Of a stretch of 64,000 nucleotides of DNA, positions 33,111 through 40,989 are shown in pieces. The translations under genes and the position numbers were made by a program. Source of the DNA: VAXT01 sp038040395 (GTDB lineage Bacteria; Actinomycetota; Thermoleophilia; Gaiellales; Gaiellaceae). Location: contig JBBPIJ010000003.1 in assembly GCA_038040395.1 (NCBI GenBank), positions 186,001-250,000 of the forward strand, read 5' to 3'. The notes below the pieces were generated by a model. It was not told the origin of the DNA. It worked only from the letters and a program-made list of their open reading frames with translations, and did no database searches. The first letter of the stretch is position 1. Every line of letters starts with the position of its first letter.

Positions 33111-33131
33111 TGCGGTTGCTAGGGTCGCCGA

Positions 33132-33713
33132 ATGAGCGAGACCTCGCCAAACGAGGCCCGGCGACTGGCAGAAGGCGCGCGTGAGCGTGTCAACTTCGAG
33201 GAGGAAGCGCTTGCTCTTGCAGATCAGGTCTATCGCGTGGCTCGAGGAGTCTCGCGCTCGAAGGAAGAGGCGGAGGACTTGATGCAGGAGACCTATGCGC
33301 GGGCGTTCCGCAGCTGGCAGTCGTATACGCCCGGGACGAACCTGAGGGCGTGGCTCCTTCGCATCCTCACGAACCTGAACATCGACCGGGGCCGTCGCGC
33401 GCAGAGGGCACCCGACCAGCAGCCGCTGGAGGAGGGCGACTACTTCCTCTACAACCGGCTCGAGGCGGCGACGGGCGAGACCGAGGAGGAGCGCGTCCTC
33501 GAGCGGCTCTCGCAGGACCACGTAGCCGAAGCGCTCTCGGCGGTGCCGCACGATTTCCGCGACGTCGTCGTCCTCGTCGACATCGGCGACTTCAGCTATG
33601 CCGACGCGGCGCAGATCCTCGACGTTCCGATCGGCACCGTCATGTCCCGCCTTCATCGTGGTCGGCGTATCCTCAAGAAGGAGCTCGCAGACGTGGCGGT
33701 GGATTCGCAATGA
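33132..33713 (+). CDS. sigR: ECF sigma factor of the SigR/RpoE type
   Basis: 193 residues. Region 2: ALALADQVYRVARGVSRSKEEAEDLMQETYARAFRSW..GTNLRAWLLRILTNLNIDRGRR. Region 4: EALSAVPHDFRDVVVLVDIGDFSYADAAQILDVPIGTVMSRLHRGRRILKKEL. The GTNLRAWLLRILTN stretch and SYADAAEIL-type region 4 are typical of SigR, the thiol-oxidative stress sigma factor. The following gene is a zinc anti-sigma factor, overlapping by 4 nt. A GGAAT-N18-GTT promoter precedes it. Confidence 0.93.
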   Translation: MSETSPNEARRLAEGARERVNFEEEALALADQVYRVARGVSRSKEEAEDLMQETYARAFRSWQSYTPGTNLRAWLLRILTNLNIDRGRRAQRAPDQQPLEEGDYFLYNRLEAATGETEEERVLERLSQDHVAEALSAVPHDFRDVVVLVDIGDFSYADAAQILDVPIGTVMSRLHRGRRILKKELADVAVDSQ

Positions 33714-33943
33714 CGGCAGTCGATCCGTGCGATTGGTGTGAGGAGGTTCTCCAGCCGTATCTCGACCGCGAGCTGACCGACGCGGAGCGGCAGGAGGCCG
33801 AGGCGCACCTCGATGGCTGCAAGTACTGCAGGAAGCGCTACAAGTTCGAAGAGGGGTTGCGTCGACTCGTGCGCCAGGCGGCGGTCGAGCCGATGGAGCC
33901 GGCGCTGAAACAGCGCCTCTCAGAACTCCGGTTAGAGCTTTAG
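33710..33943 (+). CDS. rsrA: RsrA-like zinc-binding anti-sigma factor
   Basis: 77 residues. The zinc-binding anti-sigma motif is H-x3-C-x2-C in AHLDGCKYCRKRYKF, and an upstream pair CDWC (residues 7-10) supplies further thiols. In RsrA, oxidation of such cysteines releases zinc and frees the sigma factor. ATG 33710 overlaps the sigma stop codon. Shorter than Streptomyces RsrA (~105 residues) but complete in motif. The last 4 nt overlap the convergent gene. Confidence 0.9.
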   Translation: MTAVDPCDWCEEVLQPYLDRELTDAERQEAEAHLDGCKYCRKRYKFEEGLRRLVRQAAVEPMEPALKQRLSELRLEL

Positions 33944-34629
33944 AGCCGCGCGGGGCCGACGACCACGACGAGCCGACGGGCGGCTCCGACGCCGGGAAGC
34001 GGCCGTGCGCCGACGCGCAGTTGGCGGGCCAGCCGTTCAGCGAGCCGTTCGCCTCCGGGATGGAAGTAGACGGCCGTCTCGGGGTAGTCGAACCGGTCCG
34101 CGCGGGTGACCCGGTCGATCCGGTAGGCCATCGCTCCGATCTTGCTCGCAACTGTGCGTGTGTAGTTCATGTCGCCGCTGCCGTTGAGGACGTCTACGGA
34201 GACCTTCCACGTCGGCGGTAGCCCGGCATCCGCATTCGCCGAAGCCTTGCCCGCGCCGTGGACGAGGCCTGGGAGGACGAACGCTCCGGCCGCTGCGACG
34301 AGGACGACGGCACCGATGAGCATGCCCGCCACCTGCCGCACCTGCTCTCGGCCGGGCCGGGTCACGATCGGGAGCCCGGCGAGCCTTCTGGCCTCGCGGC
34401 GGCCGATCCCGAGGGCCGTCGAATAGAGGAGCAGCGCCAGCAGCGCGCTGTCGCTCGACGGAAATCGGTACAGCCGACCCTCCTCCAGCCAGGTCACCTC
34501 GTCGGGCGTGAGCCGGGCGAGCTTGGCCGCGCTCTCGACAGTCAGTTGGCGGCGCATGCGCGCAGCGACGAGCGGCGGAGTCTCACCGTGAGCTTCGAGT
34601 GCGGGGACTGCTTCCATGAGGGGCATCAT
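33940..34629 (-). CDS. HTH-like / transmembrane / LytR_C-domain protein
   Basis: 229 residues. Residues ~22-85 look like a RodZ-style helix-turn-helix (AARMRRQLTVESAAKLARLTPDEVTWLEEGR). One membrane helix lies at about 100-120 (MLIGAVVLVAAAGAFVLPGLV). The outer part (VSVDVLNGSGDMNYTRTVASKIGAMAYRIDRV..ETAVYFHPGGERLAERLARQL) is a LytR_C domain, usually the tail of LCP cell-wall ligases. A stand-alone membrane form suggests a cell-envelope role. Overlaps the MobA-like gene by 4 nt; last of the long minus-strand operon. Confidence 0.78.
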   Translation of the reverse strand: MMPLMEAVPALEAHGETPPLVAARMRRQLTVESAAKLARLTPDEVTWLEEGRLYRFPSSDSALLALLLYSTALGIGRREARRLAGLPIVTRPGREQVRQVAGMLIGAVVLVAAAGAFVLPGLVHGAGKASANADAGLPPTWKVSVDVLNGSGDMNYTRTVASKIGAMAYRIDRVTRADRFDYPETAVYFHPGGERLAERLARQLRVGARPLPGVGAARRLVVVVGPARL

Positions 34630-35303
34630 TCGGCGGGCGGTGGCTTGAACCTCTCGGGCAGGTCATCGGCAAAATCGACGTCTCCTGGAGAGCCGAGGTC
34701 GTCGCAGGGGACGAGCAGCGCCGGCAGGCTGCGCGCGCCCTCGTCGGGAACCCGCTCCCAGACGGCCCTTGCGAGCAGCACGGGGTGGCCGCGGTCACCC
34801 CCGTACGTCGCAGCGACGACCTCTGCGCCGCTCTCGCGCCAGACCTCCAGGATCCGGTCGATTGCGGCCGGGGAGAGATCGGGCCCGTCGGCGAGGACGA
34901 CGATCGCTGCGGTCGTCTCCGCGGGCAGAACCGCGAGCCCGCAACGAAGCGATGCGCCGCGTCCCCGCGCCCAATCCGGGCAAAGAACTGTCCGGGTCGA
35001 GACGTCGATCTCGTGCGCACCCAGCACGACGACGATGTCCTGGACGGAGCTCTGGCAAACCCGTTCGAGGACGGGCTCGAGAAGGACGCGCTGCTTGATC
35101 CCGCCAAAGCGCTCAGAGGCGCCGGCAGCCAGGACTACTGCGGAGACGAGGCTAGGAACAGCCTTGGAAGCGCTGCCAGAAGCGGTTGACGTTGGCGACG
35201 TAGGTGATCGTTTCGGGACCGGGTGCGCCGCCGGCGTCCTCGACTGCTCCGGGGCCTGCGTTGTATGCGGCGAGCGCAAGGTCTGGGGAGCTGAACCTGG
35301 CAA
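34626..35303 (-). CDS. MobA/MocA-like nucleotidyltransferase
   Basis: The recognisable protein starts near residue 50 (LVSAVVLAAGASERFGG), the nucleotide-binding loop of NTP_transf_3 enzymes, and continues with LADGPDLSPAAIDRIL (metal Asp) and GGDRGHPVLLARAVWERV. MocA/MobA attach CMP or GMP to molybdopterin; the molybdenum hydroxylase genes in the same operon support that. Oddly, no ATG/GTG/TTG lies close to the conserved start. ATG 35303 is the nearest good one I see, and it would overlap the transglycosylase gene by 150 nt. The true start may be non-standard or the N-terminus altered. The middle, after FGGIKQRVLL, is a few residues shorter than usual. Confidence 0.7.
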   Translation of the reverse strand: MPGSAPQTLRSPHTTQAPEQSRTPAAHPVPKRSPTSPTSTASGSASKAVPSLVSAVVLAAGASERFGGIKQRVLLEPVLERVCQSSVQDIVVVLGAHEIDVSTRTVLCPDWARGRGASLRCGLAVLPAETTAAIVVLADGPDLSPAAIDRILEVWRESGAEVVAATYGGDRGHPVLLARAVWERVPDEGARSLPALLVPCDDLGSPGDVDFADDLPERFKPPPAE

Positions 35304-35679
35304 GCATCTGCTTCAGGTAGCGCGCTCCGGCCAGGACGTCCGAATCCGGCTCGTCCAGGTCGAGCCGCAGCTCGGCGGCTGTCGGAGGCATCACCTGCAG
35401 AAGGCCGCGGGCGCCCGCAGACGAGAGCGCTCTGTTGTCGAGGTTCGACTCGACCCGGGCGACCGCAACGAGCAGCGCCAGGGGCACGTGCGTGTCCCGC
35501 GCTGCGCGCTCGAAGGACGGCCGGTAGCGCGCCGGCACCGGGCAGAGGTCACGGACAGCGGCAGGCGAAGGAGCGACCGCGGCGCCGGCGCTGCGCTCGC
35601 TATTTGCCTTGGCTACTGCACCGGCTACCAGGCCGGCCACGAGCGCCACCGCAAAAAGACCCGCAACCCTACGCCGCAT
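35152..35679 (-). CDS. Lytic transglycosylase (SLT domain)
   Basis: 175 residues. Signal/anchor segment RRRVAGLFAVALVAGLVAGAVA, then an SLT fold with catalytic Glu in LLVAVARVESNLDNRALSSAGARGLLQVMPPTAAEL and the AYNAGPGAV motif near the C-terminus. It cleaves peptidoglycan between MurNAc and GlcNAc. The start is ATG 35679, 14 bp after the cyclophilin stop; upstream in-frame codons lie inside that gene. The 3' part may overlap the start of the MobA-like frame. Confidence 0.9.
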   Translation of the reverse strand: MRRRVAGLFAVALVAGLVAGAVAKANSERSAGAAVAPSPAAVRDLCPVPARYRPSFERAARDTHVPLALLVAVARVESNLDNRALSSAGARGLLQVMPPTAAELRLDLDEPDSDVLAGARYLKQMLARFSSPDLALAAYNAGPGAVEDAGGAPGPETITYVANVNRFWQRFQGCS

Positions 35680-35692
35680 CCAGGCAGGGACT

Positions 35693-36331
35693 CTAACCGC
35701 TCTTGAGCTGCATCTCCTTGATCTCGACGCGCTCCGTCGGCGTCCCGTTCGGGTCATTCGGGTCGCCGAGCTCGCCGATCGCCTCGACGACGTCCAGCCC
35801 GTCGGTGACCTGTCCCAGGACGGCGTACTCAGGAGGGAGGTGGACGCCGTCGCTCGTGACGACGAAGAACTGGCTCCCGGACGTCCCTGCCGGCTCGTTG
35901 CCGGCCTTGGCCATCGCAACGAGGCCCTTCTCGTACTGCGTGTTCTGCGGCGGGACATCCACGGTGCTATACCCAGGCCCGCCGGAACCATTACCTGCCG
36001 GGTCGCCGCCCTGGATCACGAAGCCGGGCACGATCCGGTGAAACGTCAGCCCGTCGAAGAAGCCTTTCTGGACGAGGCCCGCGATCGAGGCCGTGGTGCA
36101 CGGCGAGATGTCGGTCGCCAGCTTGAACGTGAAGGTGCCCTTGTCCGTCGAGACGACCACCTCATTCGCCTTGCTCTCGTCGAGATCCGCCAGCTCCGCC
36201 TTCGACTTGTCCCCGCCGATCTCGCAGTCCATGGTCTTCCCCTCTGTCGTGTCGTTGGTCGCGCCTCCGCTCTTGCCGCCGCACCCTACAAGCAGGATCA
36301 CGAGCGGGATCAGGAGGACGAGTCGCTTCAT
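35693..36331 (-). CDS. Cyclophilin-type peptidyl-prolyl isomerase lipoprotein
   Basis: 212 residues. Lipoprotein signal KRLVLLIPLVILLVGC (lipobox LVGC, Cys17). The cyclophilin domain runs from about 58 to 208: FFDGLTFHRIVPGFVIQGGDP (catalytic Arg in FHR), GSQFFV and LPPEYAVLGQVTDGLDVVEAIG. Assists folding of exported proteins by prolyl isomerisation. The start is ATG 36331, overlapping the stop of the FAD-subunit gene by 4 nt. It is curious inside a hydroxylase operon but common as a neighbour-by-overlap. Confidence 0.93.
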   Translation of the reverse strand: MKRLVLLIPLVILLVGCGGKSGGATNDTTEGKTMDCEIGGDKSKAELADLDESKANEVVVSTDKGTFTFKLATDISPCTTASIAGLVQKGFFDGLTFHRIVPGFVIQGGDPAGNGSGGPGYSTVDVPPQNTQYEKGLVAMAKAGNEPAGTSGSQFFVVTSDGVHLPPEYAVLGQVTDGLDVVEAIGELGDPNDPNGTPTERVEIKEMQLKSG

Positions 36332-37140
36332 GCCACGGCCTCTCTGGCCCGGCGGATGAGCGCTTCGGCGATCTGCACCTTGTACGCCGTGCCCGGAAGC
36401 GGCGTCGCGTCCTCGAGGGATTCCAGGACCCAGGGAATGGGCGCGACGCCGGACAGGACGAGCCGAGTTTCCTCGGCGGAGCGCGCGGCTGCGACGCCGA
36501 CGAGCGGGAACGACCAGCGCTGCCGGTCCATCGCCTTCAGATACGTGCTCGCCTCCGGCCGAGGCACGTCGAGCTCGAGGATCAGCTCGCCCGGCTCGAG
36601 CGTCGTCACGTCCCGGTCCTCCTCGGTGGGCAGGCGGAAGAGCTCTTCCACTGGAAGCTCGCGCTGGCTCGTCCGCATCGTCGCGCGTAAGGCTACGAGA
36701 GCGGCCGCCACGTCGGATGGATGCGCCGAGGCGCAGAAGTCGTTCGCGAAGATCGCGTGCTCGCGGTGCTCGCCTTCCCGCGCATGGCAGGTGTCGCCGC
36801 CGTGCAGCCGGCAGGGAAACTTGAGCCGCCAGTACCAGCAGCGCGTGGCCTGGAGGAGGTTGCCGCCCACCGAGCCCATGTTGCGGAGTTGCGGGCTCGC
36901 AGCCAGGCGGCACGCCTCCCGGAGAGCCTCGGGGAGCTGAGGGTCGACCTCCAGCTCGGCGAGCGTCGTCCCTGCCCCGATCCGCGTCCCGTCGATTCCG
37001 CGGGGGACGATCTCCCGCACGTCGACAAGGGTTTCGGTCGCCAGGATCCCGTCGCGCAGCAGCGGCACGACCTCGGTGCCTCCGTGGATGAAGAGGCCGC
37101 CGTCGAGCTGCGCGAGCTCAGACGGTCGCAGCAGCTCCAT
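36328..37140 (-). CDS. Molybdenum hydroxylase FAD subunit with extra Cys4 loop
   Basis: 270 residues of the CoxM/XDH-M type. FAD-binding segments GGLFIHGGTEVVPLLRDG (residues 14-31) and ASPQLRNMGSVGGNLLQ (81-97). Directly after comes a loop with Cys101, Cys110, Cys118 and Cys136 (C-x8-C-x7-C-x17-C), not present in CO dehydrogenase CoxM. 4-hydroxybenzoyl-CoA reductase beta subunits hold an additional [4Fe-4S] cluster in a comparable loop, so an extra cluster is likely here. Overlaps the large-subunit gene by 23 nt. Confidence 0.9.
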   Translation of the reverse strand: MELLRPSELAQLDGGLFIHGGTEVVPLLRDGILATETLVDVREIVPRGIDGTRIGAGTTLAELEVDPQLPEALREACRLAASPQLRNMGSVGGNLLQATRCWYWRLKFPCRLHGGDTCHAREGEHREHAIFANDFCASAHPSDVAAALVALRATMRTSQRELPVEELFRLPTEEDRDVTTLEPGELILELDVPRPEASTYLKAMDRQRWSFPLVGVAAARSAEETRLVLSGVAPIPWVLESLEDATPLPGTAYKVQIAEALIRRAREAVA

Positions 37141-39376
37141 GCTTCTCCTTCCGCTTCGCCTCGGCTTCGCGCAACGCCCTCAGCATCTCCTCGCGGGAGA
37201 TCGGCAGCGAGCGAACGTCGGCGCCCGTCGCGTCGCGGATCGCGTTCGCGATCGCAGCCGCGGTGGGGACGATCGGCGGCTCTCCGAGGCCCTTCGAGCC
37301 CAGGTTCGTCAGGTGCTCGTCGGGGATGTCGAGCAGCTCGGTGACGATTTCCGGCACGTCCGCGATCGTCGGCAGCCTGTATGCGTCGAGGGTCTGGTTG
37401 AGGGTGATGCCCGTCGCCGGGTCGAGCAGGCGGTCCTCCGAGAGCGTGTGTCCGATCCCCTGGATGATTCCGCCCTCGACCTGGCTCGACGCGCCTAGCG
37501 GGTTGATGACCCGGCCGACGTCGTGGATCGCCGCTACGCGCTCGACCCGGATCTCGCCGGTCTCGACGTCGACGGCGACTTCGGCGACCTGGACCCCGAA
37601 CGTCAGGACTTGCATGCCGGTCGGATTGGGCCCGCGCGCGCCCTTGCCGAGGATCTGCGCGTCCTCGAGGAGCCCGAGGACTTCCTCGATCGGCCACGAG
37701 TCGCCGTCCGTCGAGACGACGTTGCCGCCCTGGAGCGAGAGGATGCGCTCCTCCTTGTCGTAGCGCTGAGCAGCGATCTCGATGATCTGCCGAGCCGCGT
37801 CGGCGGCTGCCGAGCGGACCGCCGGGCCCATCGACGGGGTCGTCGACGAGCCGGCCGAGATCGACGCGTACGGTCCGCGTGCGGAGTCGCCGAGGACGAG
37901 GTCGACTCGCTCCAGCGGCAGTCCGAGCTCCTCGGCCGCGATCTGCGTCATCGTCGTCGCGGTGCCGGTGCCGATGTCCTGCATCGCAGTGACGACGGTC
38001 GCGCGGCCGTCCGAGCCGAGACGAACCCACGCGTAGGAGGGTGGTCCGCCGCCGCCGTACCAGATCTGGCTGGCGAGCCCGACGCCCCGCTTCCATGGAC
38101 CCTCGCTCCGGGCCCGCACCTCGTCGCGCCGCTGCCAGTGCGGCTCGGCGCGCTTGTAGCACTCCATGAGGTTCTTGGACGAGAAAGGACGGTCGTCCGC
38201 CGAGTGCGCGTAGTTCAGCTTGCGGAGCTCGAGCGGATCAACCTTCAGCTTCGCCGCGAGCTCGTCGAGGAGGCATTCGAGCCCGAACGTCCCTTCGACG
38301 AAGCCCGGGGCGCGAAAGGCCTTCATCGGCGGCGTGTTGATCTTGGCCGGCGAGAGCACCGTGCGGACGTTTTCGCAGTCGTAGAGCATCTTCATCGGCC
38401 CGTCCGTCGGCGCCGGCCAGCCGTCCCAGCCCGTTGCGTTCACGTACTCGCCGGCAAGCGCGACGAGGGTGCCGTCCGAGCGCGCTGCGGCGGTCAGCCG
38501 CTGGATCGTCGAGTTCCGGTTGCCGGCCGCGAGGTTCTCCTCCCGGCGGGTGAGCATGCAGCGCACCGGCCGGCCCGTCCGCCTGGCGAGCTCGGCGGCC
38601 ACGTAGGTGTGGTCGCCCGCTCCGTTCTTGGAGCCGAAGCCGCCGCCCATGAACTCGCAGACGACGCGCACCTTGTCTGGCGGGAGCTCGAGCTTCGACG
38701 CCACCTCGTCGCGCACCCCCCAGATGAACTGGGTCGAGATGTAGATGTCGAGTGAGTCGCCGCGCCACTCGCAGATCGACTGGTGCGTCTCGAACGAGCT
38801 GTGCAGCACGGTCTGCGTCCGGTATTCGGCCTCGACGACGACGTCGGCCTCGGCGAGAGCCTTGTCCACGTCGCCGCGCTCGTAGCGGTCCGGCTCGCTC
38901 ACGAGCTGGCCGCGGCGGACGGCCTCCTCCGGGTCGAGCAGCGGCTCGCGGATCTCCCAGTCGACGTCTACGAGCTCCACCGCAGCGCGCGCCTGGCCGA
39001 ACGTGTCGGCTGCGATCGCCGCGACCGGCTGTCCCTGGAAGCCTGGCTCGTCCGTGAGCATGTTCGCCTCTCCGGGGCCGATTGCGGCTCGCACTCCCGG
39101 TGCGGCAAGTGCCCGCTCGAACGAGATGCCCTTCACGCGCGCGTACGCGTGCGGGGAGCGAAGGACGGCCGCGTGGAGCATCCCTGGGAGCCGGAGGTCG
39201 GCCGTGTAGCGGGCCTCACCCCGCGCGCGGAGCGGCCCGGTCACGCGCGAGGCCGGTCTGCCGACGATGTCGCGCGGGCCGGCCGGCCACTGCTCGAGAG
39301 CGTCCTCGTCGACGACGAGCCAGACCTCCTCGAAGCGGCCCTCGACCTCCTTCTCGGTGCGGATCAGCCTTGCCAT
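37118..39376 (-). CDS. Molybdenum hydroxylase large (molybdopterin-binding) subunit
   Basis: 752 residues. Aldehyde oxidase/xanthine dehydrogenase fold: hammerhead start RVTGPLRARGEARYTADLRLPGMLHAAVLRSPHAYARV, then FMGGGFGSKNG, AFRAPGFVEGTFGLECLLDELA, QDIGTGTATTMTQIAAEELGL and the C-terminal GSKGLGEPPIVPTAAAIANAI, whose Glu is the catalytic base in xanthine-oxidase enzymes. The CO dehydrogenase form I motif AYRCSFR is absent, so it is a purine/aldehyde/aromatic hydroxylase or reductase of unknown substrate. The start is ATG 39376, after GGAGGCG. Confidence 0.92.
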   Translation of the reverse strand: MARLIRTEKEVEGRFEEVWLVVDEDALEQWPAGPRDIVGRPASRVTGPLRARGEARYTADLRLPGMLHAAVLRSPHAYARVKGISFERALAAPGVRAAIGPGEANMLTDEPGFQGQPVAAIAADTFGQARAAVELVDVDWEIREPLLDPEEAVRRGQLVSEPDRYERGDVDKALAEADVVVEAEYRTQTVLHSSFETHQSICEWRGDSLDIYISTQFIWGVRDEVASKLELPPDKVRVVCEFMGGGFGSKNGAGDHTYVAAELARRTGRPVRCMLTRREENLAAGNRNSTIQRLTAAARSDGTLVALAGEYVNATGWDGWPAPTDGPMKMLYDCENVRTVLSPAKINTPPMKAFRAPGFVEGTFGLECLLDELAAKLKVDPLELRKLNYAHSADDRPFSSKNLMECYKRAEPHWQRRDEVRARSEGPWKRGVGLASQIWYGGGGPPSYAWVRLGSDGRATVVTAMQDIGTGTATTMTQIAAEELGLPLERVDLVLGDSARGPYASISAGSSTTPSMGPAVRSAAADAARQIIEIAAQRYDKEERILSLQGGNVVSTDGDSWPIEEVLGLLEDAQILGKGARGPNPTGMQVLTFGVQVAEVAVDVETGEIRVERVAAIHDVGRVINPLGASSQVEGGIIQGIGHTLSEDRLLDPATGITLNQTLDAYRLPTIADVPEIVTELLDIPDEHLTNLGSKGLGEPPIVPTAAAIANAIRDATGADVRSLPISREEMLRALREAEAKRKEKHGAAATV

Positions 39377-39807
39377 GTCGAGATCGCCTCCTCGATCTTC
39401 GGATACGTGCCACAGCGGCAGAGGTTGCCGGCCATCGCGTGTCGGATCTCCTCGGAGCTCGGATGCGGGTTGCTCTCGACGAGCGCCGAGGCGGAGACGA
39501 TCTGGCCCGGCGTGCAGAACCCGCATTGGAGCGCATCCGTACGCACGAACGCTTCGACGAGTGGATGCTCGCGCAGCCCCTCGATCGTCGTCACCTCGCG
39601 GTCGCCGACGGTGTGGACGAGCGTGATGCACGAGTACACCGGCACGCCGTCGAGGAGCACCGTGCAGGCGCCGCAGTGCCCTTCCGCGCAGGCGATCTTC
39701 GTACCGGTCAATCCGAGCTCGTCCCGCAGGGTCTCCGCGAGGGTCTGCCCGACCGGGCCGTCGACCGAGTGCCGCTGGCCGTTGATGGTGAGCTCAGGCA
39801 CCTGCAC
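39364..39807 (-). CDS. Molybdenum hydroxylase 2Fe-2S subunit
   Basis: 147 residues. The plant-type ferredoxin site is CAEGHCGACTVLLDG, with a fourth Cys in YSCITLV. The second, all-helical [2Fe-2S] site is CGFCTPGQIVSA and NLCRCGTYPKI. It passes electrons between the molybdenum centre and FAD. Overlaps the amidohydrolase gene by 14 nt and the large-subunit gene by 13 nt, so all subunits are made from one transcript. Confidence 0.95.
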   Translation of the reverse strand: MQVPELTINGQRHSVDGPVGQTLAETLRDELGLTGTKIACAEGHCGACTVLLDGVPVYSCITLVHTVGDREVTTIEGLREHPLVEAFVRTDALQCGFCTPGQIVSASALVESNPHPSSEEIRHAMAGNLCRCGTYPKIEEAISTWQG

Positions 39808-40948
39808 CCGAGGTCACCGCGAAGATGTCGGCGAGGTGGATCAGGTGCCGGGTCGTACGAGCGACGTCCGCGCGGTCCTCCTCCTCGATCTCGGGAAACA
39901 CCCGCCAGAGATCGCGCGCGGCGGTCAGCAGCTCACGGATCCCGTCGAGCTCGTCCGGATACCCGTCGCGCTCGTCGCACGCGTTCAGCGCGAGGCCGAG
40001 GATCCCGATCGAGTCGGGCTGGCTCATCCACAGAAGCGGCGTCGCCATCGAGAGGTACTGGTGGATTCGTGCCAGAGTCATCGGTTGGGTGAACGTGCCG
40101 TCGCCGGTCGGCTTCGACGGCTCGCGCGGCGGCTCGCCGTTCGCGATGCGGTTCGCGCTCCCGGCGAGCATGTCGCGAAGCTGCTCCTCCGAGAACCCTG
40201 CGACCTTTGCTGTTCTGACCGCGTTCAGCAGCGAGCTCGGCGGGCGGGCGTACGGGTAGTCCGAGGCGTAGAGAACCTGCTCCGGCGAGACGAGGTGGAA
40301 GAAGCTGAGCAGGTCGACCGGGCTCCAGACCGAGGTGTCGAAGAAGACGCCCGCCTTCCCCGCGAAGCGCCCGGCCAGGCCGGCGAGATCCGCGATGCCC
40401 GCGTGAGCGATGATCAGCTGCGCCTCCGGATACTGCTCTACGAGCCGCGCGAGGTGGTCGGCGATCGGTGGGAGGCCGCGGCCGCCGTGGATCAGGATCG
40501 GAACGCGGCGTTCGGCGGCGAGCGCGAAGACCGGGGCGAGTCGCTCGTCGTTCAGCATGAACCGTTGCGCCCTGGGGTGAAGCTTGATCCCGCGTGCCCC
40601 CAGGGCGAGGCAGCGCTCGGCCTCTTCGATCGGGCTCTCCGTCAGGTCGAGCCGGACGAAGGGGATGAGGCGGCCGTTCGAGCGTTTGGCGTACTCGAGC
40701 GTGCGGTTGTTGGGCGCGCGAAAGCCGGGATGACGGTCGGCCTCGTCCATGCAGAACATGAACGCGTGTGAGATGCCGTACCGGTCGAGGCTGCGCTCGA
40801 GTTCCTCGTAGACGCCGCGCATGCCGTCGATGTCGTTGCCGAGGTGGACGTGCGCGTCGAAGAGCTCAGCGCCTTCGGGCAGCTGCCGCCGCAGCTCCTC
40901 GTCGTAGGTCGCGATCAGGTTCTGGGCCCGCTCGAACTCCTGCTCCAC
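39794..40948 (-). CDS. Amidohydrolase family 2 (TIM-barrel) protein
   Basis: 384 residues. Metal-site motifs FDAHVHLGND near residue 30, GARGIKLHPRAQRF, PILIHGGRGLPP, LIIAHAGIADL and the Asp-containing YASDYPYARP. It is of the ACMSD/amidohydrolase-2 type (decarboxylases and hydrolases of ring compounds). The C-terminal ~120 residues after GEPPREPSKP are an added helical region I do not recognise. First gene of the hydroxylase operon; it may handle the hydroxylase product. Confidence 0.88.
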   Translation of the reverse strand: MEQEFERAQNLIATYDEELRRQLPEGAELFDAHVHLGNDIDGMRGVYEELERSLDRYGISHAFMFCMDEADRHPGFRAPNNRTLEYAKRSNGRLIPFVRLDLTESPIEEAERCLALGARGIKLHPRAQRFMLNDERLAPVFALAAERRVPILIHGGRGLPPIADHLARLVEQYPEAQLIIAHAGIADLAGLAGRFAGKAGVFFDTSVWSPVDLLSFFHLVSPEQVLYASDYPYARPPSSLLNAVRTAKVAGFSEEQLRDMLAGSANRIANGEPPREPSKPTGDGTFTQPMTLARIHQYLSMATPLLWMSQPDSIGILGLALNACDERDGYPDELDGIRELLTAARDLWRVFPEIEEEDRADVARTTRHLIHLADIFAVTSGAGA

Positions 40949-40989
40949 GAATGATGAGTCTATTCACGGATTGGTAGGGTGCCGCCGCT

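Noticed and set aside
37118..39376. Aerobic CO dehydrogenase (CoxL form I)
   Set aside because: The AYRCSFR active-site motif is missing, and the FAD subunit has a Cys4 loop foreign to CoxM; kept as an unspecified molybdenum hydroxylase.
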